Translations under genes and position numbers: made by a program | The notes under the pieces: generated by a model | Database searches by the model: none | Told to the model about the DNA's origin: nothing | The model's input: only the letters and a program-made list of their open reading frames with translations | Shown here: piece by piece, positions 8,456-16,802 of the stretch | How positions within the stretch are numbered: position 1 is the stretch's first letter | Layout: the number at the start of each line of letters is the position of its first letter | Source of the DNA: Mucisphaera sp965279675 | GTDB taxonomy: Bacteria > Planctomycetota > Phycisphaerae > Phycisphaerales > Phycisphaeraceae | Length of the DNA: 64,000 nucleotides | Direction of reading: 5' to 3' | Assembly (NCBI RefSeq): GCF_965279675.1 | Contig: NZ_CBDIIJ010000002.1 | Coordinates: 2,790,001 to 2,854,000, forward strand

Positions 8456-8874
8456 ATGTTTAATTCAAGCCAGATGACCGAGCCTCTCCAGGCTCAATTC
8501 CTCGCCTTCCTCGTCCAGACCCTCAACGCTCAGTGCATCCTCGAAGTCGGCGTCTTCACCGGGCTCACCACCCTCCTCAAGGCCACGAAAACACCTTCGA
8601 CCTCGCCTACATCGACGCCGACAAAATCGCCTACCCCGCCTACTACGAGCTCACCCACAAACTCCTCAGGCCAGGCAAGATCATCGCCCTCGACAACATG
8701 CTCCGCTCCGGCCATGTCGCGGACCCTCAAAACTCCGAACCTTCCATCATGGCCATCCGAGAACTCAACTGCACCATCGCCACCGACCCACGCGTCGACG
8801 CCAGCTTCTTACCCATGTACGACGGCCTCCTGCTCGCTCGCAAACGTAGCGAGATAGAGCCTAACTCTGCATGA
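8456..8874 (+). pseudogene. Degraded O-methyltransferase (caffeoyl-CoA OMT-like)
   Basis: Two overlapping frames together give pieces of a family-3 SAM-dependent O-methyltransferase. The first (from 8456) supplies QAQFLAFLVQTLNAQCILEVGVFTGLTTLL, the start of the SAM-binding fold (motif I). The second (to 8874) supplies FDLAYIDADKIAYPAYYELT, the metal/SAM-binding IDAD motif, and then ALDNMLRSGHVADP. About 50 residues between the two blocks, which normally hold the SAM adenine site, are missing, and the frame changes at the junction near 8576-8590. About 45 N-terminal residues of the family are also absent. It cannot make an active enzyme. Confidence 0.8.
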
Positions 8875-9211
8875 GCTCACGCGCCGCAAGCTTCCGCTGC
8901 TCCGCTTCCCGATAGCGCATCCAGATCACCGGCAGCAGGATCGACCCGAGCACACCACAAAGAAAGCCACCCAACAGCAGCGGGTAGTACACGTGATACG
9001 GCTGCTGGTCGATGAGCGCAACCACACCAGCAATCAACGTCACCAACCCAAAAGCGATCATCAGGAGCCACGCGCCCAGCACCCAGACCTTACCAATCCC
9101 ACGCGGCGCAAGCGTTCCCGAGATTCCGCCAAGTAAACCGCAGTAGATCCCGACAGTCGCTCCACCGTAGCCGCCAGCATAAGCCGCAGTTGTTTCACTC
9201 CACCATGCCAT
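8861..9211 (-). CDS. Small integral membrane protein, partner of DUF2089 regulator
   Basis: A 116-residue protein with three or four predicted membrane segments: AGGYGGATVGIYCGLLGGIS, VWVLGAWLLMIAFGLVTLIA, YYPLLLGGFLCGVLGSILLP and a short charged C-terminal tail (MRYREAEQRKLAARE). I do not recognise a named family. Its ATG overlaps the stop of the upstream DUF2089 gene as TGATG (9213-9209), so the two are translated together. DUF2089 genes commonly travel with small membrane proteins. The context suggests that the regulator controls or responds to this protein. Its 3' end converges on, and slightly overlaps, the O-methyltransferase remnant. Confidence 0.8.
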   Translation of the reverse strand: MAWWSETTAAYAGGYGGATVGIYCGLLGGISGTLAPRGIGKVWVLGAWLLMIAFGLVTLIAGVVALIDQQPYHVYYPLLLGGFLCGVLGSILLPVIWMRYREAEQRKLAARELMQS

Positions 9212-9525
9212 CAGTCTGTTCCTTCCTCTGAAGCCTCTGTCTCCTCCCGAACACGCCTAAGTACTTCCCGCGCAGCCGCAGGGCTCATCTCCCCCCTCTC
9301 AACCAACCCCGCGAGATACTCCGCCACCGGACTCGGCCGCCGACCCGCACGAATCGCCTCCAGCCGCTCAATCACCCGATCCACCCGAGCCCGAATCGTC
9401 GGATACGACACCCCATAAACCTCCGCCAGCCCCTTCAACGACCCCGAATGCAGCACCCACGACAGGATCAGATCCTGATCCTCCCGACTCAGCTGCTGCA
9501 ACGGATGATCTTGCGACTTTGTCAT
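9211..9525 (-). CDS. DUF2089 family helix-turn-helix protein
   Basis: A 104-residue protein matching the C-terminal half of DUF2089. The pattern is LSREDQDLILSWVLHSGSLK followed by GLAEVYGVSYPTIRARVDRV, a clear helix-turn-helix at about residues 14-54. The N-terminal zinc-ribbon seen in longer DUF2089 proteins is missing. The last 40 residues are charged helix (MSPAAAREVLRRVREETEA). It is probably a DNA-binding regulator of its own operon: an 11-bp inverted repeat starts at its start codon (9524-9534 with 9589-9599), inside an AT-rich leader. It is coupled to the downstream membrane protein by a one-base overlap. Confidence 0.82.
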   Translation of the reverse strand: MTKSQDHPLQQLSREDQDLILSWVLHSGSLKGLAEVYGVSYPTIRARVDRVIERLEAIRAGRRPSPVAEYLAGLVERGEMSPAAAREVLRRVREETEASEEGTD

Positions 9526-9599
9526 TATTCAATCTCAATAAACAATCTTAAATGTAGACTTAAAGAAAATCAAGATGTAGATGAAGATGATTGAATAAT
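9524..9599 (-). promoter_or_regulatory. Perfect 11-bp inverted repeat in the DUF2089 leader
   Basis: ATTATTCAATC (9524-9534) and GATTGAATAAT (9589-9599) are exact inverted copies separated by 54 bp of AT-rich DNA. The inner arm covers the start codon. It could be a two-site operator for the HTH protein or a leader hairpin that hides the start codon. Confidence 0.5.
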
Positions 9600-9707
9600 T
9601 CGTCTCAAAGAACACCCTTCACAAACCCCTCCGATTCGGTTAATCTCTTTAGAAGCCACGACTAAGGCCGTCTCGACTGCAAACCTGACACCTCATAGGA
9701 GAGAGAA

Positions 9708-10580
9708 ATGACCACCCGTACCACCCTTCTGGCCGCGAGCGCCCTCGCACTCACCACCGCCACCGCGAACGCCGACCTGCTCCTCGAATGGACCTTTGAC
9801 GAGACCGCCGGCAACGCCATCAACACCGGCACGCTCGGCGCAGCTGGCGACGGCGTCCCCGGTGCCACCGCCGCCCGCATTGCCAACACCCCTTCGGGCT
9901 CCGGCCTCGCCGCTGACCTCACCGCCGCCGGTGCCGGCAGCATCTTCTCCGCCGGCGACCTCGACGTCATCGACGGACTCAATACCTTCACCCTCTCCAC
10001 CTGGATCAACATCCAGGACCTCAACTCCGCCCAAGGCGGCTCCGGCAACGTCCGCCTCATCTCCGAGCAAGGCGGCGGCTCCTTCCCCGGCCCCTCCTGG
10101 AACCTCAATAACCCCAACACCGGCACCCGCGCCGCCGACAACGTCCGCACCGCCCTCTTCGTCGGCGGAGACAACGGCTTCGCCGCCGGCTTCCAGACCG
10201 ACCTCGATATCAACGCCCTCGACCAGTGGGTCTTCCTCGCCGTCGCCGTTGACCTCTCCGTCGCCACCGACAACATGACCTTCTATCTCGGCAGCACCAC
10301 CAGCCCCCTCGCCGTCGCAGGCGTCGCCACCACCGGTGCCATCGGCCCCGTCCAGTCCGATGGCGGAGCCGCCACCGAATTCGGCATCGGCTTCACCTCC
10401 GCCGCCCCCACCGCCGACACCTCCCTCAACGGCTACCAGGACAACGTCCGCGTCTGGGACGAAGCCCTCTCAACCGCGGCCCTGACCGACGTCTTTGTTC
10501 GCGATGGCGGTTTCGTCCCCGAGCCCGCCTCGGCCGCCCTCCTCGGCCTCGCCGCCGTGGCCATGCTCCGTCGCCGCTAA
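9708..10580 (+). CDS. Secreted LamG-domain protein with PEP-CTERM tail
   Basis: A 290-residue exported protein. The signal peptide is MTTRTTLLAASALALTTATA, cleaved near NADLLLEW. A concanavalin/LamG beta-sandwich follows (EWTFDETAGNAINTG, NTFTLSTWINIQDLN, WVFLAVAVDLS, GYQDNVRVWDEALS). The last 25 residues form a PEP-CTERM signal: VPEPASAALLGLAAVAMLRRR. Such tails are processed by an exosortase, which anchors or releases the protein at the cell surface; no exosortase lies in this window. A good ribosome-binding site (AGGAGAGAG) ends just before ATG 9708. A strong terminator follows. The ligand is unknown, possibly a glycan. Confidence 0.9.
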   Translation: MTTRTTLLAASALALTTATANADLLLEWTFDETAGNAINTGTLGAAGDGVPGATAARIANTPSGSGLAADLTAAGAGSIFSAGDLDVIDGLNTFTLSTWINIQDLNSAQGGSGNVRLISEQGGGSFPGPSWNLNNPNTGTRAADNVRTALFVGGDNGFAAGFQTDLDINALDQWVFLAVAVDLSVATDNMTFYLGSTTSPLAVAGVATTGAIGPVQSDGGAATEFGIGFTSAAPTADTSLNGYQDNVRVWDEALSTAALTDVFVRDGGFVPEPASAALLGLAAVAMLRRR

Positions 10581-10606
10581 GACGACGACCCAATCCAACC
10601 ACACCG

Positions 10607-10643
10607 ATAAACGCAGCGCCTCCGGGCGCTGCGTTTATCTTTT
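10607..10643 (+). terminator. Rho-independent terminator after the LamG gene
   Basis: A 14-bp perfect stem (10607-10620 with 10625-10638) around a 4-nt loop, followed by CTTTT. It lies 27 bases past the stop codon. Confidence 0.88.
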
Positions 10644-10764
10644 GTCCGCCACTGAGCCCGACACTCATTGAGCACCAACACCATCCCAGATAACCTGCGG
10701 ATAATCCCTTACCCACCCAAGACCCCGCGTCGATGCCCGCCGATCAACGCCCCACGGAGCCCCG

Positions 10765-12741
10765 ATGGACCCTGCCCTCGCCGAGGCCCTCGCCAACGTC
10801 TCTCAGGACGACCAGCAGTCGCCACCCCCCACGACCGCCCTGCTCAGGGACCGCGCTAAAGCCAGCCTCGATAACGCCGTTGCCAAGCTCCTCTCCCTCC
10901 AGCACAACGACGGCCACTGGTGCGCCGAGCTCGAAGGCGACTCCATCCTCCAATCCGAATACATCCTGATGAAATGGATCCTCGGACAGGAAGACGACCC
11001 CCGGCTCCCACACATCGCCAACCACCTCCGCAAACAACAGCGACCCGACGGCACCTGGGGCCAGTACCCCGGCGCGCCCATCGACCTCTCCGCCACCGTC
11101 AAAGGCTACTTCTGCCTCAAGCTCGCCGGCGACGACACCCGCGCCCCCCACATGGCCCGTGCCCGCCAGGCCATCCTCGACGCCGGCGGTGCAGAACGCG
11201 TCAACACCTTCTCCAACTTCTACCTCGCCTGCCTCGGACAGGTCCCCTACTCGGCCATCCCCTCCATCCCGCCCGAGATCATCCGCTTCCCCAAATGGTT
11301 CTACTTCCACCTCGACAAAATCGCCTCCTGGACCCGGGCGATGATCATCACCCTCTCCATCGTCGTCACCCACAAACCCGTCCGCCACCTGCCCGAACAC
11401 CTCCGCATCGACGAGCTCTACCTCTCCGAACGCGACCGCAACCGCTTGCTCCCCACCGTCCTCAACCCCCACCCCTTCTGGACACCCGTCTTCAGCTGGA
11501 TCGACAAAGCCCTCAAACTCGTCGACCTCATGGGCGGCACACCCTGGCGAGCCGGCGCGATCAAGCAGATGGAACAATGGGTCCTCACACGGCTCGACCA
11601 CACCGACGGCCTCGCCGCCATCTTCCCACCCATGGTCTACCTCCAGGTCGCCTTCCGGCTCTGCCTCGGCTACCCCGAGGACCACCCCTTCCTCGTCGAA
11701 GCCCGCCGCCAGCTCGACCGCTTCATGATCAAAGACCCCGACACCCACGACATCCGCCTCCAACCCTGTTTCTCGCCCGTCTGGGACACCGGCATCGCCG
11801 CCTACGCCCTCACCGAAGCCGGCCTCGACCACACCCACGAAGGCCTTAACCGCGCCACCGACTGGCTCATCAGCAAAGAAGTCACGATCAAAGGCGACTG
11901 GGCCAACAACCTCCCCGACGACACCCCCGCCGCCGGTTGGTTCTTCGAATACGAAAACGCCTGGTACCCCGACTGCGATGACACCGTCATGGTCGCCATG
12001 GCCCTCCACCGAACCCACCGCGAAGACGCCATCGCCGCCGGCAACCGAGGCGTCGACTGGGTCCTCGCCATGCAGAACCCCGATGGCGGATGGGCCGCCT
12101 TCGACAAAAACGCCGCTGGACGATCCATCCTCGAATACGTCCCCTTCGCCGACCACAACGCCATGCAGGACCCCTCCTGCCCCGACATCACCGGCCGCGT
12201 CCTCGAGTGCCTCGGCCACCACGGCTTCACCGCCGACCACCCCGCCGTCCAACGCGCCATCAGGTACATCCAGTCCCGCCAGGAACCCGACGGCCCCTTC
12301 TTCGGCCGCTGGGGCGTCAATTACATCTACGGCACCTGGCAATCCATCGGCGGCCTCGACCGCCTCGGCTACGACATGACCCAACCCTGGATCCGCAAAG
12401 CCGGCGAATGGCTCAAATCCGTCCAGCAACCCGACGGCGCCTTCGGCGAATCCGCCGACACCTACGAAGACCCCTCCCTACGCGGGCAAGGCCCCCCCAC
12501 CGCCTCCCAAACCGCCTGGGCCATGATGACCCTCCAGGCCATCTACGGACCCGACGACCCCGCCGTCACCGCCGCCGCCCAATGGCTCATCAACACCCAA
12601 CAACCCGACAGCGACTGGCTCGAAACCGAATTCACCGGCACCGGCTTCCCCCGCGTCTTCTACCTCCGCTACCACCTCTACCGACTCTACTTCCCGGTCA
12701 TGGCGTTAGGAAGATGGTTTCAAGCTCATCAAACTCGATGA
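10765..12741 (+). CDS. shc: Squalene-hopene cyclase
   Basis: Membrane-associated class II terpene cyclase that turns squalene into hopene/hopanol, the hopanoid backbone. It is 658 residues long, normal for the family. The catalytic Asp motif DXDD is present as DCDD in WYPDCDDTVMVAMAL near residue 405. QW repeats are spread along the chain (QRPDGTWGQY near 95, QNPDGGWAAFD near 440, RQEPDGPFFGRWG near 510, QQPDGAFGES near 555). No other hopanoid gene (hpn, squalene synthase) is adjacent. No clear ribosome-binding site precedes ATG 10765. The TGA overlaps the start of the barstar gene as ATGA. Confidence 0.96.
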   Translation: MDPALAEALANVSQDDQQSPPPTTALLRDRAKASLDNAVAKLLSLQHNDGHWCAELEGDSILQSEYILMKWILGQEDDPRLPHIANHLRKQQRPDGTWGQYPGAPIDLSATVKGYFCLKLAGDDTRAPHMARARQAILDAGGAERVNTFSNFYLACLGQVPYSAIPSIPPEIIRFPKWFYFHLDKIASWTRAMIITLSIVVTHKPVRHLPEHLRIDELYLSERDRNRLLPTVLNPHPFWTPVFSWIDKALKLVDLMGGTPWRAGAIKQMEQWVLTRLDHTDGLAAIFPPMVYLQVAFRLCLGYPEDHPFLVEARRQLDRFMIKDPDTHDIRLQPCFSPVWDTGIAAYALTEAGLDHTHEGLNRATDWLISKEVTIKGDWANNLPDDTPAAGWFFEYENAWYPDCDDTVMVAMALHRTHREDAIAAGNRGVDWVLAMQNPDGGWAAFDKNAAGRSILEYVPFADHNAMQDPSCPDITGRVLECLGHHGFTADHPAVQRAIRYIQSRQEPDGPFFGRWGVNYIYGTWQSIGGLDRLGYDMTQPWIRKAGEWLKSVQQPDGAFGESADTYEDPSLRGQGPPTASQTAWAMMTLQAIYGPDDPAVTAAAQWLINTQQPDSDWLETEFTGTGFPRVFYLRYHLYRLYFPVMALGRWFQAHQTR

Positions 12742-13214
12742 CAGTTGAACACTCACGGAAGCTGTTGACGCTGAAGACGGCTTCCGAGACGCTCTACTTG
12801 GCCAAAGACTTCCCGTACTTCTGGCATCATCCGTTCGATGATGGAGAGCTGCTATTCCGCCCAACGAGTTTCCAGAACTGCGGCGCTCACGGCAAAATGT
12901 GGATCATCGCCAGACTCGGAGCCTCATTCGGCTTTCCACCATACTTCATGCCCAACTGGGACTCGTGTTTCGAGTGCATTGCCGAGACGGATGAACGCCT
13001 TTACCCGAAAGGTACATTCGTCGTCAGTGTGCACGGGTTGAATGATGTATCCGATGAGATGCAGGTCAAAGCCCTTGATCTGTTCGTCGACGCAGACCGA
13101 GACTGGCGTGAACGACAAGAGCCGTACAAGGCCGTGGTCATCTTGAATAACTTCTCACGCATCCTGGATGCTTCACATCTAAGCAAGTACAGATTCAATC
13201 CGCTCAGCGTGTAG
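12738..13214 (+). CDS. Barstar family protein (orphan ribonuclease inhibitor)
   Basis: A 158-residue protein whose middle matches barstar (PF01337): FGFPPYFMPNWDSCFECIAE is the family hallmark GFP-PYFGxNWDAxxxCL. The segment GTFVVSVHGLNDVSDEMQ and the following helix (ALDLFVDADRDWRER) complete the fold. Barstars bind and block barnase-type RNases. No barnase, toxin-delivery or colicin-like gene is visible nearby, so this is an orphan immunity gene. The start ATG 12738 overlaps the shc stop (ATGA). An in-frame ATG at 12714 is an alternative. GC content is lower and strand skew weaker than in shc, which suggests separate ancestry. Confidence 0.82.
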   Translation: MTVEHSRKLLTLKTASETLYLAKDFPYFWHHPFDDGELLFRPTSFQNCGAHGKMWIIARLGASFGFPPYFMPNWDSCFECIAETDERLYPKGTFVVSVHGLNDVSDEMQVKALDLFVDADRDWRERQEPYKAVVILNNFSRILDASHLSKYRFNPLSV

Positions 13215-13229
13215 AGGCTTTCTAGCCCC

Positions 13230-13544
13230 TCATCCCTCCAACTCCCCCTCCAGCACCGCCCCCGAGATCTCGAACGTCCGCAGCAGCGTCGCCTTCGTGA
13301 TGCTCATCATCACCTCAGGCGGCCAGTTCAATTCCGGATCCTGCTGATACTGCTTCGGGATCACCCCCAGCGACAACGCCGACACCTCCTCCTCCACCCG
13401 CCGACGACGACGCTCCGCCGCCTCCGCATCCCCCCGCGCCACCGGATCACTCAGGTCATACGCCAGCAAAAGCGTCGTCACCTGCCACTCAAAATACCCT
13501 TGCAACGGATTCTCCGAACCCGCATCCGATCCTGTCTGCGCCAT
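13230..13544 (-). CDS. Hypothetical protein
   Basis: A 104-residue protein that I do not recognise. It has a Ser/Gly N-terminus (MAQTGSDAGSENP), a helix (LQGYFEWQVTTLLLAYDLSD), a charged helix rich in Arg/Glu (AEAAERRRRRVEEEVSAL), and a C-terminal segment (PPEVMMSITKATLLRTFEIS). No signal peptide or membrane segment is seen. ATG 13544 is preceded by AGAGG. Codon use is like the neighbours, so it appears to be a resident gene. It lies 56 bp downstream of hisA on the same strand and could be cotranscribed with it. Confidence 0.7.
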   Translation of the reverse strand: MAQTGSDAGSENPLQGYFEWQVTTLLLAYDLSDPVARGDAEAAERRRRRVEEEVSALSLGVIPKQYQQDPELNWPPEVMMSITKATLLRTFEISGAVLEGELEG

Positions 13545-13600
13545 CTTCAATACCTCTAATCAAAACGAGCTCCAGGCGGAAGCCCGGGGCCAAGGTTCTC

Positions 13601-14323
13601 TCAACCCTCAAACGCCCGAAGCGCTTCTTCCAACGTAAACCGCCCCTCATACAACGACCGCCCGATGATCGCCCCCTGCACCGGCAACCCCTTAATCGCC
13701 TCCAGGTCCGCGATCGTCCCCACCCCCCCGCTCGCCACCACCGGCACATGCGTTGCCTCCGCCACCTCCCGCGTCGCCGCCAGACTCGGCCCCTCCAACG
13801 TCCCATCCGTCGCGATATCCGTAAAGACAATCGCCGCCAACGGCCAGTCCGACACCTTCGCCGCCAACTCCATCGCCGTCGTCGCCGTCGTCTGCTCCCA
13901 GCCGTCCACCGCCACCCTGCCCGCCTTCGCATCCAAACCAAGCACCAGCCGCCCCCGATACGTGGGATTCCCCATCAGCCCCTCAAACCACGACCAGTTC
14001 TTGAGCGCCGCCGTCCCCAGCACCACCCGATCCACCCCCGCTCGCAGCAGATTGTCTATCGTCACATCCGACCGCACCCCGCCCCCAACCTCCACCTTCA
14101 GCGATGTCTCCTGACAGATCGAAGCAATCTCCTTCAGATGCTCCATCCGCCCCGACCGCGCCCCATCCAGATCCACCAGATGCACCCACGTCGCCCCCGC
14201 CTCTTTAAACGCCCGAGCCTGATCTAGCGGGCTCTCCCCATACGTCGTCTGCTGCCCGTAATCCCCCTGATACAACCGCACCACCTTCCCCCCACGCATG
14301 TCAATCGCTGGAAACAAAATCAT
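13601..14323 (-). CDS. hisA: ProFAR isomerase (HisA)
   Basis: 1-(5-phosphoribosyl)-5-[(5-phosphoribosylamino)methylideneamino]imidazole-4-carboxamide isomerase of histidine synthesis. It has a TIM barrel of 240 residues. The catalytic Asp in the first strand is in ILFPAIDMRGGKVVRL and the second in IVFTDIATDGTLEGPS. Phosphate-binding glycines are in VEVGGGVRS and VVASGGVGTIADL. ATG 14323 gives the usual start; a GTG one codon upstream is possible. No other his gene is in the window, so the pathway is dispersed in this genome. Confidence 0.95.
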   Translation of the reverse strand: MILFPAIDMRGGKVVRLYQGDYGQQTTYGESPLDQARAFKEAGATWVHLVDLDGARSGRMEHLKEIASICQETSLKVEVGGGVRSDVTIDNLLRAGVDRVVLGTAALKNWSWFEGLMGNPTYRGRLVLGLDAKAGRVAVDGWEQTTATTAMELAAKVSDWPLAAIVFTDIATDGTLEGPSLAATREVAEATHVPVVASGGVGTIADLEAIKGLPVQGAIIGRSLYEGRFTLEEALRAFEG

Positions 14324-14391
14324 CACAATCCTCTATCGCTAAGCAGGCTGCTGATAGCCCGAGTTCTAGTTTCTATAAACGGTCTTGCCTT

Positions 14392-14421
14392 CACGAGCCC
14401 AGGACGCAAGTCTTAGGACCC
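14392..14421 (-). repeat. REP-like palindromic element, family 1, copy A
   Basis: Read on the minus strand it is a palindrome with the core GACTTGCGTC, ending GGGCTCGTG. It is related to the copies at 14431, 28551, 49926 and 57246. It lies between hisA and the carbonic-anhydrase-like gene. Confidence 0.7.
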
Positions 14422-14430
14422 CTCTGCCTT

Positions 14431-14460
14431 TACGAGCCCAGGACGGAAGTCCTGGGGCCC
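14431..14460 (-). repeat. REP-like palindromic element, family 1, copy B
   Basis: Ten bases from copy A and in the same orientation. The stem CCAGGAC/GTCCTGG has the loop TTCC. The minus-strand end is GGGCTCGTA. Confidence 0.75.
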
Positions 14461-14512
14461 CTCACTTACTTCTTCACGTGCCCCGAGAGCAAGCCCGGGT
14501 GTGCTTCAACCA

Positions 14513-15085
14513 TCAGTCATACAAAGGCGGCGGCGCCGGATGCCCCACCACCTCACCCTCCGGAGCATTCCCATCCCACGCCCGTATCCGGGCATGCCCC
14601 GGCTCCTCCACGTGCAGCCGCGCCAGCTCCACATAGTGTGCCGCCAACCACTTCATGTACTTCTTCTCATTCTCCGTCGTCTCCCGAAGCACCTTCCCCG
14701 GCAACCCCATTACCACCATCCCGTCCGGCACCTCCATCCCCGGCCGCACCACCGCACCCGCCGCAATCAGACACCCCTTCCCGATCTTCGACTGACCCAA
14801 CACCGTCGCCTGCATCCCGATCAAAGACCCATCCCCGATCTCCGACCCATGCACCACCGCCGCATGACCGATCACCACATCATTGCCAATGACATTCGGC
14901 ATCCCCGAATCACAATGAATCACCGCATTGTCCTGCACGTTCGTCCGATCCCCAATCACAATCGGTGCCACATCCCCGCGCACCGCCGCCCCGTACCAAA
15001 ACGTCACGTCCTTCCCCACACGCACATCCCCCAGCACCCGCGCCGTATCCGCCAGATAAACACCATGCCGCTTGCTCATACTCAT
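14513..15085 (-). CDS. Gamma-carbonic-anhydrase-like hexapeptide-repeat protein
   Basis: A left-handed beta-helix protein of the YrdA/PaaY/CamH group, 190 residues. Hexapeptide repeats run from DVRVGKDVTFWYGAAVRGD through VVIGHAAVVHGSEIGDGSLI. The zinc-binding histidines of the group are present in NAVIHCD and VIGHAAVVHGSEI. Members are gamma-class carbonic anhydrases or inactive relatives, and the sequence cannot tell which. The C-terminal helix (ENEKKYMKWLAAHYVELA) is usual. ATG 15085 or 15079 are both possible. It lies 24 bp after nadB, probably in one transcript. Confidence 0.88.
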   Translation of the reverse strand: MSMSKRHGVYLADTARVLGDVRVGKDVTFWYGAAVRGDVAPIVIGDRTNVQDNAVIHCDSGMPNVIGNDVVIGHAAVVHGSEIGDGSLIGMQATVLGQSKIGKGCLIAAGAVVRPGMEVPDGMVVMGLPGKVLRETTENEKKYMKWLAAHYVELARLHVEEPGHARIRAWDGNAPEGEVVGHPAPPPLYD

Positions 15086-15109
15086 ATCAGCAATACCGCC
15101 TAACCAATA

Positions 15110-16792
15110 TCAGCCATCACTCACAACCACATCATCCGAAACACCCAGCCGCTCCGGCTCCGCCTTGCCACGCTGCCACACATCGCGCACTCGAAACGCC
15201 TCCACCGGCTCCGGATGATCCAGCCGGTAATGCGTCCCCCGACTCTCCTCCCGCCACTGCGCAGCCCGCGTGATCATCCCGCCCGCCGTCAACATGTTCT
15301 GAACCTCCCACCCCGCCACGTCATCAAAAATCTTGTCCATCGTGTACCGCGCCCAGAAATCGATCATCCCCTCCACCTCATCCAGCCGCTTCCCATCCCG
15401 CTCGATCCCCACGTGACGCCACATCACACTCCGTAGCGACGACCGCACATCAGGCAGGTCCAACTCCGACCGATCCGAAGGCCGAATATCCGAGATCACC
15501 TTCATAGGCGTATGCCCCGCCACCTCCGCCGCCCGCTCCCGCGCCAGAACCCCCGCCCGCGCCCCGCACACCAACCCCTCCAGCAGACTGTTCGAAGCCA
15601 GTCGATTCGCCCCATGAAACCCCGTCGCCGACGCCTCACCCACACAAAGCAGGTCCGTCACATTCGTCCGCCCATGCGTGTCCGCCAACACCCCGCCCAC
15701 CATGTAATGCGCCGCCGGCTGAATCGGAATCGGCTGCTCCGTCGGATCAATCCCAAACTCCCTCAGCCGCCGATCAATCCCGGGAAACCGCTCCGCAAAC
15801 CGCCCCGCCTCAAAATGCCGCACATCCAAATACACATTCGTATGCCCCGTCTTCGCCATCTGCGCCACGATCGACCGGCTCACCACATCCCGCGGCGCCA
15901 GCTCCCCTCGCTCGTCATAGTCCGCCATGAACCGATGACCCGTCCGATCAATCAGCCGAGCCCCCTCCCCACGCACCGCCTCCGTAATCAGCGACCGCGT
16001 CGCCCCCGCAATGTAAAGCGTCGTCGGATGAAACTGGATAAACGCCAGATCCGCCATCGCAGCACCCGCCCGATAGGCCATCGCCAGACCATCCCCCGTC
16101 GCCACCTCCGGATTCGTCGACTCCCGAAACACCTGACCGCACCCACCCGTCGACAGCACCGTCGTATGCGCCCAGATCACCTGCAACCCAAACTTCGGGT
16201 GATAGGTGATCGCCCCCAGACAACTCGACGGCGCGCCCTCTCGCGTAATCAGATCCAGCACAAAACACTGATCAAACAACCGAATCGAGGGACTCTTCTC
16301 CACCTGCTCATGTAGCGTGGCCGCCAACGCCTTCCCCGTCGCATCACCATGAGCATGAACAATCCGCGCCCGCCGATGCCCCCCTTCCCGCCCAAGCTGA
16401 TAACCCCCACCCGGCTCCCGATCCAGCGCCATGCCCAGCCGAGCCAGCCGCTCAATCTGCGCCGCACTCTCCGCCACGATCTCCCGAGCCACCCCAGCAT
16501 CACACAAATCCCCACCCGCATGAAGCGTGTCCTCCACATGCGCCTCAACCGAATCCTCACCCCCCAGCACCGCCGAGATACCCCCCTGCGCCCACGCCGT
16601 GCTTGTCCGGTCCCACGCCCCCTTGCACGTCAGAATCACATCCGTATGCCCGCCCCCATTCGCCGATTCCACCGCCGCCGACATCCCCGCAACACCCGTC
16701 CCGATCACCAGCACATCCGTGAAAATCTGCGGCAAAAGCGTCGCCCGAAACGGGATGAGATAACGCCTCTCTTCGAAGAACTCGCTAAGCAT
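15110..16792 (-). CDS. nadB: L-aspartate oxidase
   Basis: Flavoenzyme that oxidises aspartate to iminoaspartate, the first step of NAD synthesis from aspartate. The 560-residue protein has an FAD-binding Rossmann motif (VLVIGTGVAGMSAAVESA, residues 28-45). It has the succinate-dehydrogenase-like active site (FIQFHPTTLYIAG; LAPRDVVSRSI with the catalytic Arg) and the family motif HYMVGGVLADTHGRTNV. The end is a helical cap ending near residue 550. NadA and NadC are not in the window. It starts 10 bp after the upstream lipoprotein gene, so both are likely cotranscribed. Confidence 0.95.
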   Translation of the reverse strand: MLSEFFEERRYLIPFRATLLPQIFTDVLVIGTGVAGMSAAVESANGGGHTDVILTCKGAWDRTSTAWAQGGISAVLGGEDSVEAHVEDTLHAGGDLCDAGVAREIVAESAAQIERLARLGMALDREPGGGYQLGREGGHRRARIVHAHGDATGKALAATLHEQVEKSPSIRLFDQCFVLDLITREGAPSSCLGAITYHPKFGLQVIWAHTTVLSTGGCGQVFRESTNPEVATGDGLAMAYRAGAAMADLAFIQFHPTTLYIAGATRSLITEAVRGEGARLIDRTGHRFMADYDERGELAPRDVVSRSIVAQMAKTGHTNVYLDVRHFEAGRFAERFPGIDRRLREFGIDPTEQPIPIQPAAHYMVGGVLADTHGRTNVTDLLCVGEASATGFHGANRLASNSLLEGLVCGARAGVLARERAAEVAGHTPMKVISDIRPSDRSELDLPDVRSSLRSVMWRHVGIERDGKRLDEVEGMIDFWARYTMDKIFDDVAGWEVQNMLTAGGMITRAAQWREESRGTHYRLDHPEPVEAFRVRDVWQRGKAEPERLGVSDDVVVSDG

Positions 16793-16802
16793 CGCCGCCG
16801 CC

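Noticed and set aside
10744..12429. 561-codon minus-strand open frame opposite shc
   Set aside because: It lies antisense to squalene-hopene cyclase and consists of Val/Gly/Glu/Asp-rich sequence that mirrors the C-rich third positions of the real gene.
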